Shown piece by piece: positions 54,453 to 63,527 of a DNA stretch of 64,000 bases (positions are counted from its first letter, which is position 1; the number at the start of each line of letters is the position of its first letter). The notes below the pieces were generated by a model that was not told where the DNA came from, did no database searches, and saw only the letters and a list, made by a program, of their open reading frames with translations. Origin of the DNA: Paracoccaceae bacterium (GTDB lineage: Bacteria > Pseudomonadota > Alphaproteobacteria > Rhodobacterales > Rhodobacteraceae). The stretch spans positions 1-64,000 of the forward strand of contig WKFK01000006.1 of assembly GCA_014872815.1 (NCBI GenBank), written 5' to 3'. Both the position numbers and the translations under genes were made by a program.

Positions 54453-54986
54453 ATGTTCAATAACATTGCCCTGGGACCGGATGGTCACACCAATCACAAC
54501 TTGTCTGTGCTGCGGGGCAAGAAGCGCAAGGGTGCGCTTGCCAACGACATGAAAATTATCTCCGGGATTTCCTTTCACGCGGACCCGGCTTTGGGGCTGT
54601 CTGGGTCCTACACATCGCCTCCCGGTCGGATGCTGGAGTTGGAGGCGCACATGCAGGGCGCCGGAGAGTGGGTGGGGCTGCATTTTGAGTTTCCGGCCCG
54701 CGATATTTCAGGCGCGGGCGTGATGGGATTTGCGGCGCGTATCAGCGCCGCAGAGACCTGTGTTGTGCAGACGTGCCTCAGGTCGATGACAGAGGACGGG
54801 TTTCAGGACTGCTTCTTTGACAAACACCTGCTGTTACGGCCGGAGGAATCCAGCCATCTGGACGCCTTGCAAATTGGATATCGGGACTCTCTGCCGCTGC
54901 ATGCCAAATGGCGCGAGCTTATCCTGTTTTTGCCAACCGAAAGCTTCAACCTGGCCTTGATTGACCTGCGCCTATTTTTGGTATGA
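54453..54986 (+). CDS. Hypothetical protein in the polysaccharide locus
   Basis: A 177-residue protein. The ATG at 54453 has AAGGAG 7 bp upstream and is preferred to an ATG at 54438. It looks beta-rich, without signal peptide or membrane helix: WVGLHFEFPARDISGAGVMG and AKWRELILFLPTES are notable. I recognise no family. Its stop overlaps the following GT2 start by 4 bp, which ties it to glycan assembly. It may be a glycan-binding or accessory domain, but this is a guess. Confidence 0.65.
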   Translation: MFNNIALGPDGHTNHNLSVLRGKKRKGALANDMKIISGISFHADPALGLSGSYTSPPGRMLELEAHMQGAGEWVGLHFEFPARDISGAGVMGFAARISAAETCVVQTCLRSMTEDGFQDCFFDKHLLLRPEESSHLDALQIGYRDSLPLHAKWRELILFLPTESFNLALIDLRLFLV

Positions 54987-55945
54987 CCCTTGCGCTTGTG
55001 ATCCCGGTCCACAATGACCAGCACAACCTGACCCGGCTGCTGCAACAGGCCGCAGAGCTTGGCATTTTTGATCAGGTGATCCTGTCTGATGATGGCTCTG
55101 ACATGCCGGCACACGCCGAGGGGAGCGGGTTGGCTCCGGACCGGGTAACTCAGCTGCGCAGCCCGCATGCAACTGGCGCGGGGGCCGCGCGCAATCGGGC
55201 GCTGGCACGTGTGACATGTGACCATCTGCTCTTTTTTGACAGCGATGATCTGTTGACCTCTGAGATCGCTCTGCTGTGGCAGGACCTGCAGGGGAAGGAC
55301 TTTGATTTTTGTCTGTTCCGCCATCATGACACGCGCCGGGATCCGCATCTGAGCTGGGGGCAGCTGCCTTTGGACAATGCGCTGTGGCGGCAGGCGGGAG
55401 CAGGGGCCTCGGTCCTGTTTGCGCCGAACCAGGCCGGTGTGGTGTCTCTGGCGCAGACCGCCAATTACCCATGGAACAAAATTTACCGCACGGATTTTTT
55501 GCGCGCGGCGGGGCTATGTTGTTCGGAAACGCCGGTCCACAATGACATTAAGCTGCACTGGCTGAGCTTCCTGCATGCGCGCCATATCCTGGTATCTGAT
55601 CGTGTGGCCGCCATTCATGAAGTCAGAGCGCACGGGCAGCGGCTGACAAACCGCTCCGGCAAGGAGCGGCTATGTGTGTTTGAGCCACTGTCTGAGGTGG
55701 CGGAGGCTTTGGCCGCGGACACCAAACCCGATTTGCGAGAGGCTTTTTTCCATTTCACCGCGAATCTGCTGGATTGGATCCGAACCGTTTTGGCCCCGGA
55801 GCATCATCCGGATCTGGATCGCGGGACATCGACTTTTCTGAACCGTTACCTTGAGCCGGGCGTGTTTGACCGGATGTGCCGATCTGACCCGCTGCTCGCA
55901 CTTCGGCTCACGTTGCAAATGGTGGAGACAAAAACCGCATGCTGA
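54983..55945 (+). CDS. Family 2 glycosyltransferase
   Basis: A 320-residue GT-A transferase. It starts LALVIPVHNDQHNLTRLLQQ with VILSDDGSD near residues 33-41, then GAGAARNRALARV near 65-77 and the metal-binding FFDSDDL near 84-90. The remainder is helical, with HDIKLHW-like NDIKLHWLSFLHARH. It is coupled to its neighbours on both sides (4-bp and 7-bp overlaps), forming a tight hypothetical-GT2-GT2-GT10 run. Donor and linkage are not readable. Confidence 0.83.
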   Translation: MTLALVIPVHNDQHNLTRLLQQAAELGIFDQVILSDDGSDMPAHAEGSGLAPDRVTQLRSPHATGAGAARNRALARVTCDHLLFFDSDDLLTSEIALLWQDLQGKDFDFCLFRHHDTRRDPHLSWGQLPLDNALWRQAGAGASVLFAPNQAGVVSLAQTANYPWNKIYRTDFLRAAGLCCSETPVHNDIKLHWLSFLHARHILVSDRVAAIHEVRAHGQRLTNRSGKERLCVFEPLSEVAEALAADTKPDLREAFFHFTANLLDWIRTVLAPEHHPDLDRGTSTFLNRYLEPGVFDRMCRSDPLLALRLTLQMVETKTAC

Positions 55946-56934
55946 GTTTCGTTGTGATTTCCCGGGGGGAGTGGAGCGATCTCCGCCGGTCTTTGGCCCG
56001 GCTCGCAGGCGCCGTGAGACCGGAGGAGAAGGTCTTTGTCGTGACGTGTGGGGCATCGGAAGACACTTTGCGGGAGTTGGAACGCCACCCATACGTTCAG
56101 ACGCTTCGGTTTGATGTGCCCGAGCTGTCACGCGCGGAGGTGATGCATCTGATGCGCTCAGAAGTGCAAACCCCGTACATGCTGTGTCTGGACGGCCAAG
56201 AGATGATTGTGCCTGAGGCCCTCCCGGCCCTGCGGCTTCTGTTGCGGAGTCAATCACCAGAGGTGGTGGTTCTGAACCGCAAGTGGTGGCTGGGATCAAC
56301 CGATGTCACGCTGCCTGCGCCGGACCACCGCCGGCTGATGGCCCTTGAAGCTACACCGCCGCGCCAGGACCTGCTTGGCCTGACACCGGATCCGGGACGC
56401 TTGCTACTGCATGTCGATCTGGCCAAACGGCTTGCGGAAGAGGCGATGACAACCGGGGAGTGGGACCGCGATATGGCGGCTTGGAATCGTATTCTTGAGG
56501 CGTCGGAACATGTGCTCCTGTGCCCTGAGCCGGTTTTGCTGGCTCCGCTGGCCACCCGTGCGGCAGCGCCTGCCGTGCAGGCCGCCGCACATGTGGCCCC
56601 GCCTGATACGGCCCTGCTTTGGGCGGGCGATGCGTTGGCTTTTGCCGAACCGGGCGAAGCCCATGCGCTTCTGGAGGCGGCAGAGGTCTTGCTGGCCGGT
56701 TTTGCCACAGACAGCGCCCTTCCCGATCTTGGCCCAATGGCGCCGGTGTTACGAGGCTTGCGCAGCGGCGGGCCGGCAATGGGGCTGGCGGAGCTGGCGC
56801 TGGTCTTTGCCGCGCAGGACAGGGCGCGCACGGAGGCCTTGACACAGGCTGTGGGCACCTTGCGGTCGGATTTGGATCTGGCGTTGCCGGGACCGGATTA
56901 TCTGCGCCGCCTGTATGATCGGATCAGAGCCTGA
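55939..56934 (+). CDS. Diverged family 2-like glycosyltransferase
   Basis: A 331-residue protein with a GT-A-like start, LSFVVISRGEWSDLRRSLAR, but a weak nucleotide-binding region: the usual DDGS is replaced by VVTCGASEDTL, and the DxD position reads LCLDGQEMIVPEA. The C-terminal half is alanine-rich and helical. Loss of clear DxD residues means it could be inactive, use another fold detail, or act as a partner of the previous GT2. Its ATG lies inside the end of the upstream gene, and its stop overlaps the GT10 start by 1 bp. Confidence 0.62.
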   Translation: MLSFVVISRGEWSDLRRSLARLAGAVRPEEKVFVVTCGASEDTLRELERHPYVQTLRFDVPELSRAEVMHLMRSEVQTPYMLCLDGQEMIVPEALPALRLLLRSQSPEVVVLNRKWWLGSTDVTLPAPDHRRLMALEATPPRQDLLGLTPDPGRLLLHVDLAKRLAEEAMTTGEWDRDMAAWNRILEASEHVLLCPEPVLLAPLATRAAAPAVQAAAHVAPPDTALLWAGDALAFAEPGEAHALLEAAEVLLAGFATDSALPDLGPMAPVLRGLRSGGPAMGLAELALVFAAQDRARTEALTQAVGTLRSDLDLALPGPDYLRRLYDRIRA

Positions 56935-57968
56935 TGATCCGGGTTTTTCTGACCGGGAAGCACGCACACCGCACACCGCTGTCCTACCGGGCGCTTGATC
57001 CTCTGTGGGCGGACACCATCCGATTGGTGGACCAGCCGGATCAAGCTGATCTGTATCTGTTTTCCCATGTGCTGGATATCCGCGAAGCTCCGCGCGAGGT
57101 GGTGCTGGATTGGCGCCGCCGCCGGTGCCCTGTTGTGCTCCTGTCCGAAGAACCGTTTTGGGACACGATCTGGGGGCGTCGGCCGCTCGATCCGCTGATT
57201 TATGTGGACACGCCGTTTGGGGATTTGCCGGTGGTGCAAATCAACCACCAGACCAGTTCGCTTTTTCATTTTGAAACCATCCCTTACTACCTTTTGACCA
57301 ACCCGCGGTTTGAGCGCACCTACACGCGGCTTTTTCGCCGCAATATGGCCCTGTCGGCGGATGCGTGGCAGGCGGCTTTCGCGGCACGACAGGATGACAT
57401 TGTCTATATGTTTGAGCGCCGCCCCGAGCCGTTTCATGATGTGGCCTGGCCACAGGGCGATGTGATCGGGCTCTGTGCCTGGCGCACACGCCTTGCGGAA
57501 GCAAAGACGGAGACCAACGTTGTCCGGCTTGGGCGCAGTTGGCAGGAGGGCGTGCCCCGCAGGCAAGAGCTTGCGGATTGGTACCAAGACAAGATCGACA
57601 GCTTGGACGGCCGCGCCCGAATTTTGGGGAGTCTGGAGAATACGCATCAGCCGCACTACATCACCGAAAAGTTCTTTGACGCTTTTGCCTGTGGGGCCGT
57701 GCCAATTTACTATGCCTCTCCCACACATCGTATCCATACGCTGAGTGTCCCGTCTGCCAGTTGGATCAACCTGTTTGGGCTCACTCCGCAAGAGGGCGCG
57801 CGGCGCTTGGCAGAGTGGCGCGTCAGCACTGAAATCATGGAGGCCTACCGGGAGGCGCAACAGTGTTTGGGGGCGCTTCTGGGGACATCCGCTAACTGGA
57901 ACGCAGAGCGCGACCGGTTGGCTCGGGCTTTGCCGGCGGATTTGCAGCGGGTTCTGGAAGAGGCCTAA
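56934..57968 (+). CDS. Family 10 fucosyltransferase
   Basis: A 344-residue GT10 enzyme that transfers L-fucose from GDP-fucose, usually in alpha-1,3/4 linkage. The diagnostic segment ENTHQPHYITEKFFDAFACG at residues 235-254 matches the FENS-YVTEK-G signature, and AVPIYYASPTH follows. The N-terminal acceptor domain contains VVLLSEEPFWDTIWG. It is last of the plus-strand polysaccharide locus and uses the GDP-fucose supplied by gmd and fcl. Just past its stop the sequence turns into mobile-element remnants. Confidence 0.88.
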   Translation: MIRVFLTGKHAHRTPLSYRALDPLWADTIRLVDQPDQADLYLFSHVLDIREAPREVVLDWRRRRCPVVLLSEEPFWDTIWGRRPLDPLIYVDTPFGDLPVVQINHQTSSLFHFETIPYYLLTNPRFERTYTRLFRRNMALSADAWQAAFAARQDDIVYMFERRPEPFHDVAWPQGDVIGLCAWRTRLAEAKTETNVVRLGRSWQEGVPRRQELADWYQDKIDSLDGRARILGSLENTHQPHYITEKFFDAFACGAVPIYYASPTHRIHTLSVPSASWINLFGLTPQEGARRLAEWRVSTEIMEAYREAQQCLGALLGTSANWNAERDRLARALPADLQRVLEEA

Positions 57969-57975
57969 GGCGTCA

Positions 57976-58030
57976 CTTTTCAAAGATGCTTTTGATGGTG
58001 CGTACAATGATCTAGCCGTCAAAACACAAG
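57976..58030 (+). mobile_element. Transposase-like remnant, left member of an inverted pair
   Basis: The plus strand reads KDAFDGAYNDLAVKTQA immediately after the GT10 stop. A related stretch, KDVFDGAYNLPAVTTQA, is found on the minus strand at about 60105-60163. The DGAY pattern resembles the second-aspartate region of DDE transposases. Only about 55 bp remain. Confidence 0.45.
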
Positions 58031-58245
58031 CTCCGGCGGCCCTGATCCTCTGTCACCACAGTCATGGTGCGGCACTTGATTAGTGAAAAAGGCTGTGTCG
58101 AGGATTTCATGCGCTCTGACACATAAAACACCGGGCGGCCTTCCTTGAGCAGAAGCCAGAGCGCCAGGCCGCCAATCACCAACACAAGCACAAGCCCCAT
58201 CAACTGGGCCAGGATCAGATCAAAAAGGCGTTTGGAACATGTCAT
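58012..58245 (-). pseudogene. Truncated bacterial sugar transferase (priming glycosyltransferase) fragment
   Basis: A 77-codon fragment with the start of the WcaJ/ExoY/WbaP-type transferase domain: KRLFDLILAQ at residues 5-14, a membrane helix at about 15-36, GRPVFYVSERM at about 36-46, and SLIKCRTM at 54-61. Full proteins continue for over 100 residues with the catalytic DE and LP motifs; here the homology stops near the DQG and runs into the transposase-like remnant. The enzyme would have loaded the first sugar-phosphate on undecaprenyl phosphate. It is very probably non-functional. Confidence 0.78.
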
Positions 58246-58633
58246 GGCGGTGTCCGTTCAGGCAGGGTGGGGGGCACAAAGGGCTGCACCGCGCGTCGGT
58301 CTTGGCCGAGACCGCCCCTACAGAGGCATCGAGAACCTACGCCCTGAAAGCATAAAATGGTCGACAACTTCATGAGCTGGATGGCTCAATAAGGCGCTTT
58401 AGCCATCGCCGGGCGGTCTATGTGGCAGTCCAGATTGCTCATGGGGGACATTTTAGCTTTGCGTCTACATCTCAAGAGCGCGTAATCTTTGTTATGTTAA
58501 TTTAAGTTGACCTGGGAAACCTGTAATCGCATCTCTGCCCGATGGTGGTTTCGAGTGATTTCAGAAAACTAAGAGCACTCTGGCAACGCCCTCAAGCCAA
58601 TCTTAAGCAACAGACTAAATTGCCCAAATAATC
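58246..58633. other. Non-coding scar between truncated gene and IS element
   Basis: These 388 bp hold no convincing gene. The right part is AT-richer (GTTATGTTAATTTAAGTTGACC near 58493-58514). The stretch is likely leftover sequence from insertions and deletions next to the IS element. No homology is recognised. Confidence 0.5.
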
Positions 58634-59683
58634 GGCTCTGTTGCACAAATCGGGTTTTGAGCGGACTACCCCTTTCCCCGGACGGACTTATCCTACGGGC
58701 TCTGTGATGGGTATGCCAAGAGCGGTGTAACGGTTGAGCACCGCGATCCGGACCTGGAGCTCAGCGACCTGCCGGTCGAAGTCTCGGGCCATGAGGCCTT
58801 GGCCGAGGAGTTTGATGCAGTTCATCTTCGTCTCTGCGCGGCTTCGGCGGTGATATCCGGTCAACTTTCGCCACAAGGCACGTCCGAGATATTTGCAGGC
58901 CCTCACGGCTTCGTTTCGCGCGATAGCACCCGCCGTGGTCGGCTTCCAAAGTTGCGCATTCTTGCGCGGAGGGATGATGGCCGCGGCTCCTCGAGCGGCG
59001 ATCACATTATGGCAGCTGCGCGTGTCATAGGCCCCATCAGCAGTGACGGCGGCGATCTCTTGGTCCGGTGGGATTTGTTCCAGCAGGTCGGGCAACATAG
59101 GGGCGTCGCCGACATTGCTTGTCGTGACGCCGACCGCGCGGATCTCCAGTGTTTCCTCGTCCATGCCGAGATGACGCTTGCGCCACAGACGTTTCTTTGA
59201 CCCGCCATGTTTGCGGGCATTCCACTCTCCCTCGCCCTCGGCTTTGATCCCTGTCGCATCGATCAGCAGATGCAACGGCCCGGTTCCACCACGGTATGGT
59301 ATGGCGACATTCAGTGTCTTCTGACGGCGGCACAGGGTGCTGAAGTCTGGCACTTTCCAGTCAATCCCTGCCAAGCGCAGGAGGCTTTCAACGAACCCGG
59401 TCGTCTGCCGAAGGGGCATTCCGAACAGTACCTTCATCGTCAGACAAAACTGGATCGCCGCGTCGCTGAACTCGGGCTGACGCCCCCGTTTGCCAGTCGG
59501 CGGCGCATGCCACAACATCTCGGGATCAAACCAGATTGATAGCGAACCGCGCTGCTTCAGCGCCATGTTGTACGAAGGCCAGTTCCTGGTCTTGTACTTC
59601 GTAAGGGACCAACTGCTCATGCACCGTTGCTACCCAACTGGATTCAAACAGTGAATCCCTCACACCATTTGTGCAACAAAGCC
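58634..59683 (-). mobile_element. IS5-family insertion sequence (about 1050 bp)
   Basis: A complete element bounded by 17-bp terminal inverted repeats, GGCTCTGTTGCACAAAT at 58634-58650 and its complement with one mismatch at 59667-59683. It encodes one intact transposase on the minus strand. Size, single gene and terminal sequence match the IS903-like group of IS5. The 9-bp flanks CAAATAATC and CTTGCCATG do not match, so there is no target duplication, which suggests recombination or deletion after insertion. Confidence 0.9.
58688..59620 (-). CDS. IS5-family transposase
   Basis: A 310-residue DDE transposase, intact. The catalytic acids lie in LLIDATGIK, VTADGAYDTRSC and YHRRSRAETKMNCIK; the last fits the Y-2-R-3-E-6-K signature of the IS4/IS5 superfamily. 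The N-terminus GSLSIWFDPEMLWH is typical of IS903-like proteins. It fills most of the 1050-bp element. An intact frame suggests recent or current activity. Confidence 0.93.
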   Translation of the reverse strand: MSSWSLTKYKTRNWPSYNMALKQRGSLSIWFDPEMLWHAPPTGKRGRQPEFSDAAIQFCLTMKVLFGMPLRQTTGFVESLLRLAGIDWKVPDFSTLCRRQKTLNVAIPYRGGTGPLHLLIDATGIKAEGEGEWNARKHGGSKKRLWRKRHLGMDEETLEIRAVGVTTSNVGDAPMLPDLLEQIPPDQEIAAVTADGAYDTRSCHNVIAARGAAAIIPPRKNAQLWKPTTAGAIARNEAVRACKYLGRALWRKLTGYHRRSRAETKMNCIKLLGQGLMARDFDRQVAELQVRIAVLNRYTALGIPITEPVG

Positions 59684-60221
59684 CTTGCCATGGACGACGA
59701 TTTCTCACTTCTCAGAAGTGCGCGATGGGACGCGGCGTCAGCTCAACACGTTCTGTCATTACCCCATGTTAACCTGGGATCACGCTCGGCGTGGTGCCTT
59801 ACAATTGTTCGGGCATATGCACCAAAACTGGAGAGGCTCTAGCAACTCCATAAACGTTGGGGTTAACGATTGAAATTTCATGCCAGTTGATTTTGAAACC
59901 ATACAGAAGCGGGCTAGAACACTGCCAATAAACAAGCATTGGCATGAAGTAGAGCCCCGTTCTGCTTTGGGATAGAGAAAAGAACGTATGCTCAATGGTT
60001 TGGCAAACCCTATCCTAACTCGAAGGTAAGCATCGTAAGTCATTGCTATTTTGTTGCCTATGTTGGCAGATAGGCGTAGCTCGACATGATCTATCAGCCC
60101 CACCTGAGCCTGCGTTGTCACGGCTGGTAGGTTATAGGCACCATCAAAGACATCTTTGACCAACTAAAACGGGGGCAGAATGCCGCTGTCCCCGCGCGTC
60201 TCTGATGAGACCCGCCTGTGC
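59684..60221. other. Remnant-bearing gap between IS element and RTX gene
   Basis: These 538 bp carry no intact gene. The minus strand at about 60105-60163 encodes KDVFDGAYNLPAVTTQA, related to the remnant at 57976-58030 in opposite orientation. The minus-strand frame stays open from 60163 to 59780, but its later part has no recognisable match and may be frame-shifted. The rest looks like decayed mobile-element DNA. Confidence 0.5.
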
Positions 60222-63200
60222 TCAGAGCGTGACGTAGATATCATCCAGCACCACCAGACTGTCATCGCTGGTGGTAAAGGAGACCGCATAGATGTCATCA
60301 AAACCAGCCGTGTTGGTGTTGGGCACAGTGCCATCATCGGCAAAGCCAAGTGCGTTGAAATCAAGCTCCGTGGCCGGGGTGGATTCGCTCACGACGAACT
60401 CAAAGGTCTCTGCTTCCACCAACTGTACAAAGACATCATCTGAGGTTGGGTTGAAGGCATTGGGCACACGCACCTCACCAAGACGATAGGTGGTTACCGT
60501 GACGGTGACATTGTCCCCGCCCACCACATTGAGCGACAGCCCATCAAGGCTGAAGGCGTCAGCGGCATAACTGTCGATGGTGGCTTGCACCTGTAGGGAG
60601 AGGTCCAATCCAGCCGGAATCCCAAAGGCGACCGAGACCCCGTCCCCCCCAATACCAAAGGTAGAGCCCGGTGCCAGCATTGCAAAGTCATCGATCAAGG
60701 TTTCGGTTGTGGTCTGTGGCACCAGCACCGGGTTGCCGCCCTCATCCACCACGGGATTGCCACGCGCATCCAGCTGCGGCACGAGAACCGGCTGACCGGT
60801 TTCATCCAGTACAGGCACGTCCACCGTGGTGGTGCTGGACTGGCCCAAGAGCACGTTGTCTCCCGGATCTGTGGTTTGCCCATTGACCAACCCCGGTTCG
60901 GCGCCGCGGCCGCCGCCCAGCTCATCGGTTTCAATCACCGACGCGACGCCCTGGAACAGGAAGCCTTCGTAGGTCTGCCCAGTATTGTCATTGGCAGACG
61001 GGTTCAACGTGTCCAGCGAAATGCTGGCACCAAACTCATCTGAAAACGGTTCAAAGTCCAACACCTGGTTATCCGGACTTGGTGGGGTGGTGTCTGGGTT
61101 GACGAAGTTGAAGGTGATGGTGCCGGAGGCCTCATCCAGCCCGTCGCTGACGGTGTAAACCAGCGTGCCCACTGCGCTTTCTCCATCAGCAAGATTAAAC
61201 GTTTCATCCAGTGTGATGCTCAGCTCATTGGTGAGCGTGTCAAAGCTGAAGCTGCTGGTGATCGGCAGGCCCGTGACCTCATCAATGCCAATCTCCAGGC
61301 CCCCAAAAGAGAAGGTCAGCGGATTGGGGCCGCCATCCGGATCGGAGGTGAAATCATCCAGATCAATCACCAAGGCCGCCGCGCCAATCTCTCCAACGAT
61401 CACATCAGAGGGGATGACTTGCCCGCTGAACGGATCGATGTTGGGCGTGCCCCCCGGCGGGGTGAGGATATTTTGCGCGGTGGGCGCTGCATTGGTTGGC
61501 GTGTCGCCGGTCAGCGTCAGGGTGATCACCCCGGTGTCGCTGTCATTGCCGGTGTCGCCGCTGTCATCCTGAATGGTGAAGTCCAGCGCCAACACTGCCT
61601 GTTCCCCTTCGGCCAGCCAGAACCCTGTGCCGGGCACTTCAGAAACGCCTCCGTCCGGGAAGAACTGAGTGGGATCGATGCTGATCGTGGTGCCGATTTG
61701 CGTGAAGGCCACCGTGTCGCCCCCGGCATCGGTGATCGCAGTGAGGATCAACGGATCGCCGTCCGCATCGGTGCCCAGATCGGAGATATCAATCAAGATG
61801 GCCCCGCCCGCCTCATCGCCGGCCACAGCAAAATCGGTGGCCACAGGAGCGGTATTAACCTCCGGCTCCGGTTCAGTCGGGAAGTCAGAGACGCCATTGA
61901 TGGTCAGATTGACCGTGCCCACTGCGCTGTCATTGGCCGCACCACTGTCATCGGTCACGGTATAGGTGAAGCGGGTGCTCAGAATGTCGCCATCATTCAG
62001 CTCAATGCCCAGGGTGGTGGTGTCCACCTGAATGAGCCCCCCCCCCAGATCGGTAAATGGCACCGTCAGGTTGCCCTGAATGTTAGAAATGGTCAGCGTG
62101 TCGCCGGTATCGATGTCTGAAACAAAGCCATTCAGATCAATGGTGATGAGGCCTGCGTTGTCGTCCTCATTGGCGATGACCGTGGTGAGCGGGGCCAGCG
62201 GGGTGTCATTGCGCCCTTCCACGGTGATGGTCAGCTCGGCGCTCTCGGTGTTGCCCGTACTGTCAGACATGTCATAGCCGATCACCACCTGCACGGTGTC
62301 CCCTTCGGCCAGATCGTCATAAGCGCTGCCCGGCTCCCAGAGGATCTCACCGCCCACAATTGAAGCCGTGCCCAGACCGGAGACCACATTGATACCATCC
62401 AAAGTGAGCCCGGTGCCGCTATCATTGGCGAGAACATCCACCGTGACGCCAGTATTTTCATCGGTGGTGATTGCATCATCATTGGCCACGGGGCCGTCAT
62501 CGGCGCCCTCAATGGTGATGGTCACTGTGGCCTGATCGGTGTCGCCATTGGCGTCGGTCACCTCATAGGTGAAGGTGACCTCGGCGGTTTCCCCCGCGTT
62601 CAGATACTCAAATTCGCCGTTGGGATCAAAGCTGAAGCTGCCGTCCGGCGCACCGGGCGTGCCGGGGTTGAAGGTCAGCACCCCGGCTGCGGGACCAGAG
62701 ACCAGTGCCACTTCATAGACCAGATCGGGCACGACATCATTGCTGAGCACAGTGCCAAACGCGGTGTCGCCATCATCTTCGCCCACCGTGAAACTGTCGT
62801 CATTGGCGGTGACCGGATCGTCTTCAGGTGTCAGTTCTACCCCATCCACAATGATCTGGAGGTCTTCAAACCGACGGACATCCAACCCAAAGGCGCCAAA
62901 CTGGAAAACCTGGCTGCTATTGGTGGCCAAAAAGGCCAGAAAACCCGCAATATCAGCTTGCACATCATCGCGCATCCAGTCGGCTAAATCCATATCCAGG
63001 ATCAGCGTATCGGCGCCGCGCCCACCGTCATAAAAATCCTGCGCGCCGAGGTTTTCGGTGACCCCGTAGCGCGCGCTGTCATCGCCATAACCGCCAAACA
63101 CAAGGTCGTTGCCCGCGCCGCCATCCACAAAATCATCATGGGACTCCAACCACCAAAAGGCCCTGAAGGCCCCATCGCCCAAGACAATGTCATTGCCCGC

Positions 63201-63356
63201 ACCGCCAGTGACCGTGTCGGCCCCGCGCCCACCGGCCACAAAATCATTGCCGGCGTCGCCGTCCAATATGTCATCTCCGCGGCGGCCAGTGATGAAATCT
63301 CGCCCCGCAGTGCCAGTGAAGGTGTCCCCTCCATTCGTTCCCCAAAAAAAGGCCAT
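60222..63356 (-). CDS. Very large RTX/VCBS-type surface protein
   Basis: A 1044-residue acidic protein (calculated from composition by eye; few Lys/Arg). RTX nonapeptides lie at the N-terminus (about residues 7-65, with TGRRGDDILDGDAGNDF). VCBS/cadherin-like modules follow, with NDDSFTVGEDDGDTAFGTV near 185 and ANDDAITTDENTGVTVDVLA near 288. Further beta modules run to about 780, and a C-terminal domain of about 250 residues follows. A GGGGGAT site precedes the ATG. No Sec signal peptide is seen. It likely acts as a calcium-dependent adhesin or matrix protein. N-terminal rather than C-terminal RTX repeats are unusual, because the RTX end normally carries the secretion signal. Confidence 0.84.
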   Translation of the reverse strand: MAFFWGTNGGDTFTGTAGRDFITGRRGDDILDGDAGNDFVAGGRGADTVTGGAGNDIVLGDGAFRAFWWLESHDDFVDGGAGNDLVFGGYGDDSARYGVTENLGAQDFYDGGRGADTLILDMDLADWMRDDVQADIAGFLAFLATNSSQVFQFGAFGLDVRRFEDLQIIVDGVELTPEDDPVTANDDSFTVGEDDGDTAFGTVLSNDVVPDLVYEVALVSGPAAGVLTFNPGTPGAPDGSFSFDPNGEFEYLNAGETAEVTFTYEVTDANGDTDQATVTITIEGADDGPVANDDAITTDENTGVTVDVLANDSGTGLTLDGINVVSGLGTASIVGGEILWEPGSAYDDLAEGDTVQVVIGYDMSDSTGNTESAELTITVEGRNDTPLAPLTTVIANEDDNAGLITIDLNGFVSDIDTGDTLTISNIQGNLTVPFTDLGGGLIQVDTTTLGIELNDGDILSTRFTYTVTDDSGAANDSAVGTVNLTINGVSDFPTEPEPEVNTAPVATDFAVAGDEAGGAILIDISDLGTDADGDPLILTAITDAGGDTVAFTQIGTTISIDPTQFFPDGGVSEVPGTGFWLAEGEQAVLALDFTIQDDSGDTGNDSDTGVITLTLTGDTPTNAAPTAQNILTPPGGTPNIDPFSGQVIPSDVIVGEIGAAALVIDLDDFTSDPDGGPNPLTFSFGGLEIGIDEVTGLPITSSFSFDTLTNELSITLDETFNLADGESAVGTLVYTVSDGLDEASGTITFNFVNPDTTPPSPDNQVLDFEPFSDEFGASISLDTLNPSANDNTGQTYEGFLFQGVASVIETDELGGGRGAEPGLVNGQTTDPGDNVLLGQSSTTTVDVPVLDETGQPVLVPQLDARGNPVVDEGGNPVLVPQTTTETLIDDFAMLAPGSTFGIGGDGVSVAFGIPAGLDLSLQVQATIDSYAADAFSLDGLSLNVVGGDNVTVTVTTYRLGEVRVPNAFNPTSDDVFVQLVEAETFEFVVSESTPATELDFNALGFADDGTVPNTNTAGFDDIYAVSFTTSDDSLVVLDDIYVTL

Positions 63357-63527
63357 TTATAATCCCCCACCAAAATAGAATTATGCTTAGTCACACTTGA
63401 AAAGGGCCATCCACAGGAATGGGCTCTTGGAGAGAATAGTATAAATCCGTAAAATTTGATATGTTTTTGAATAGGTGCAATCTCCAAGCACCTAAAGCGG
63501 GGCCATCTTCGCCAAAAATGTGCGTCG

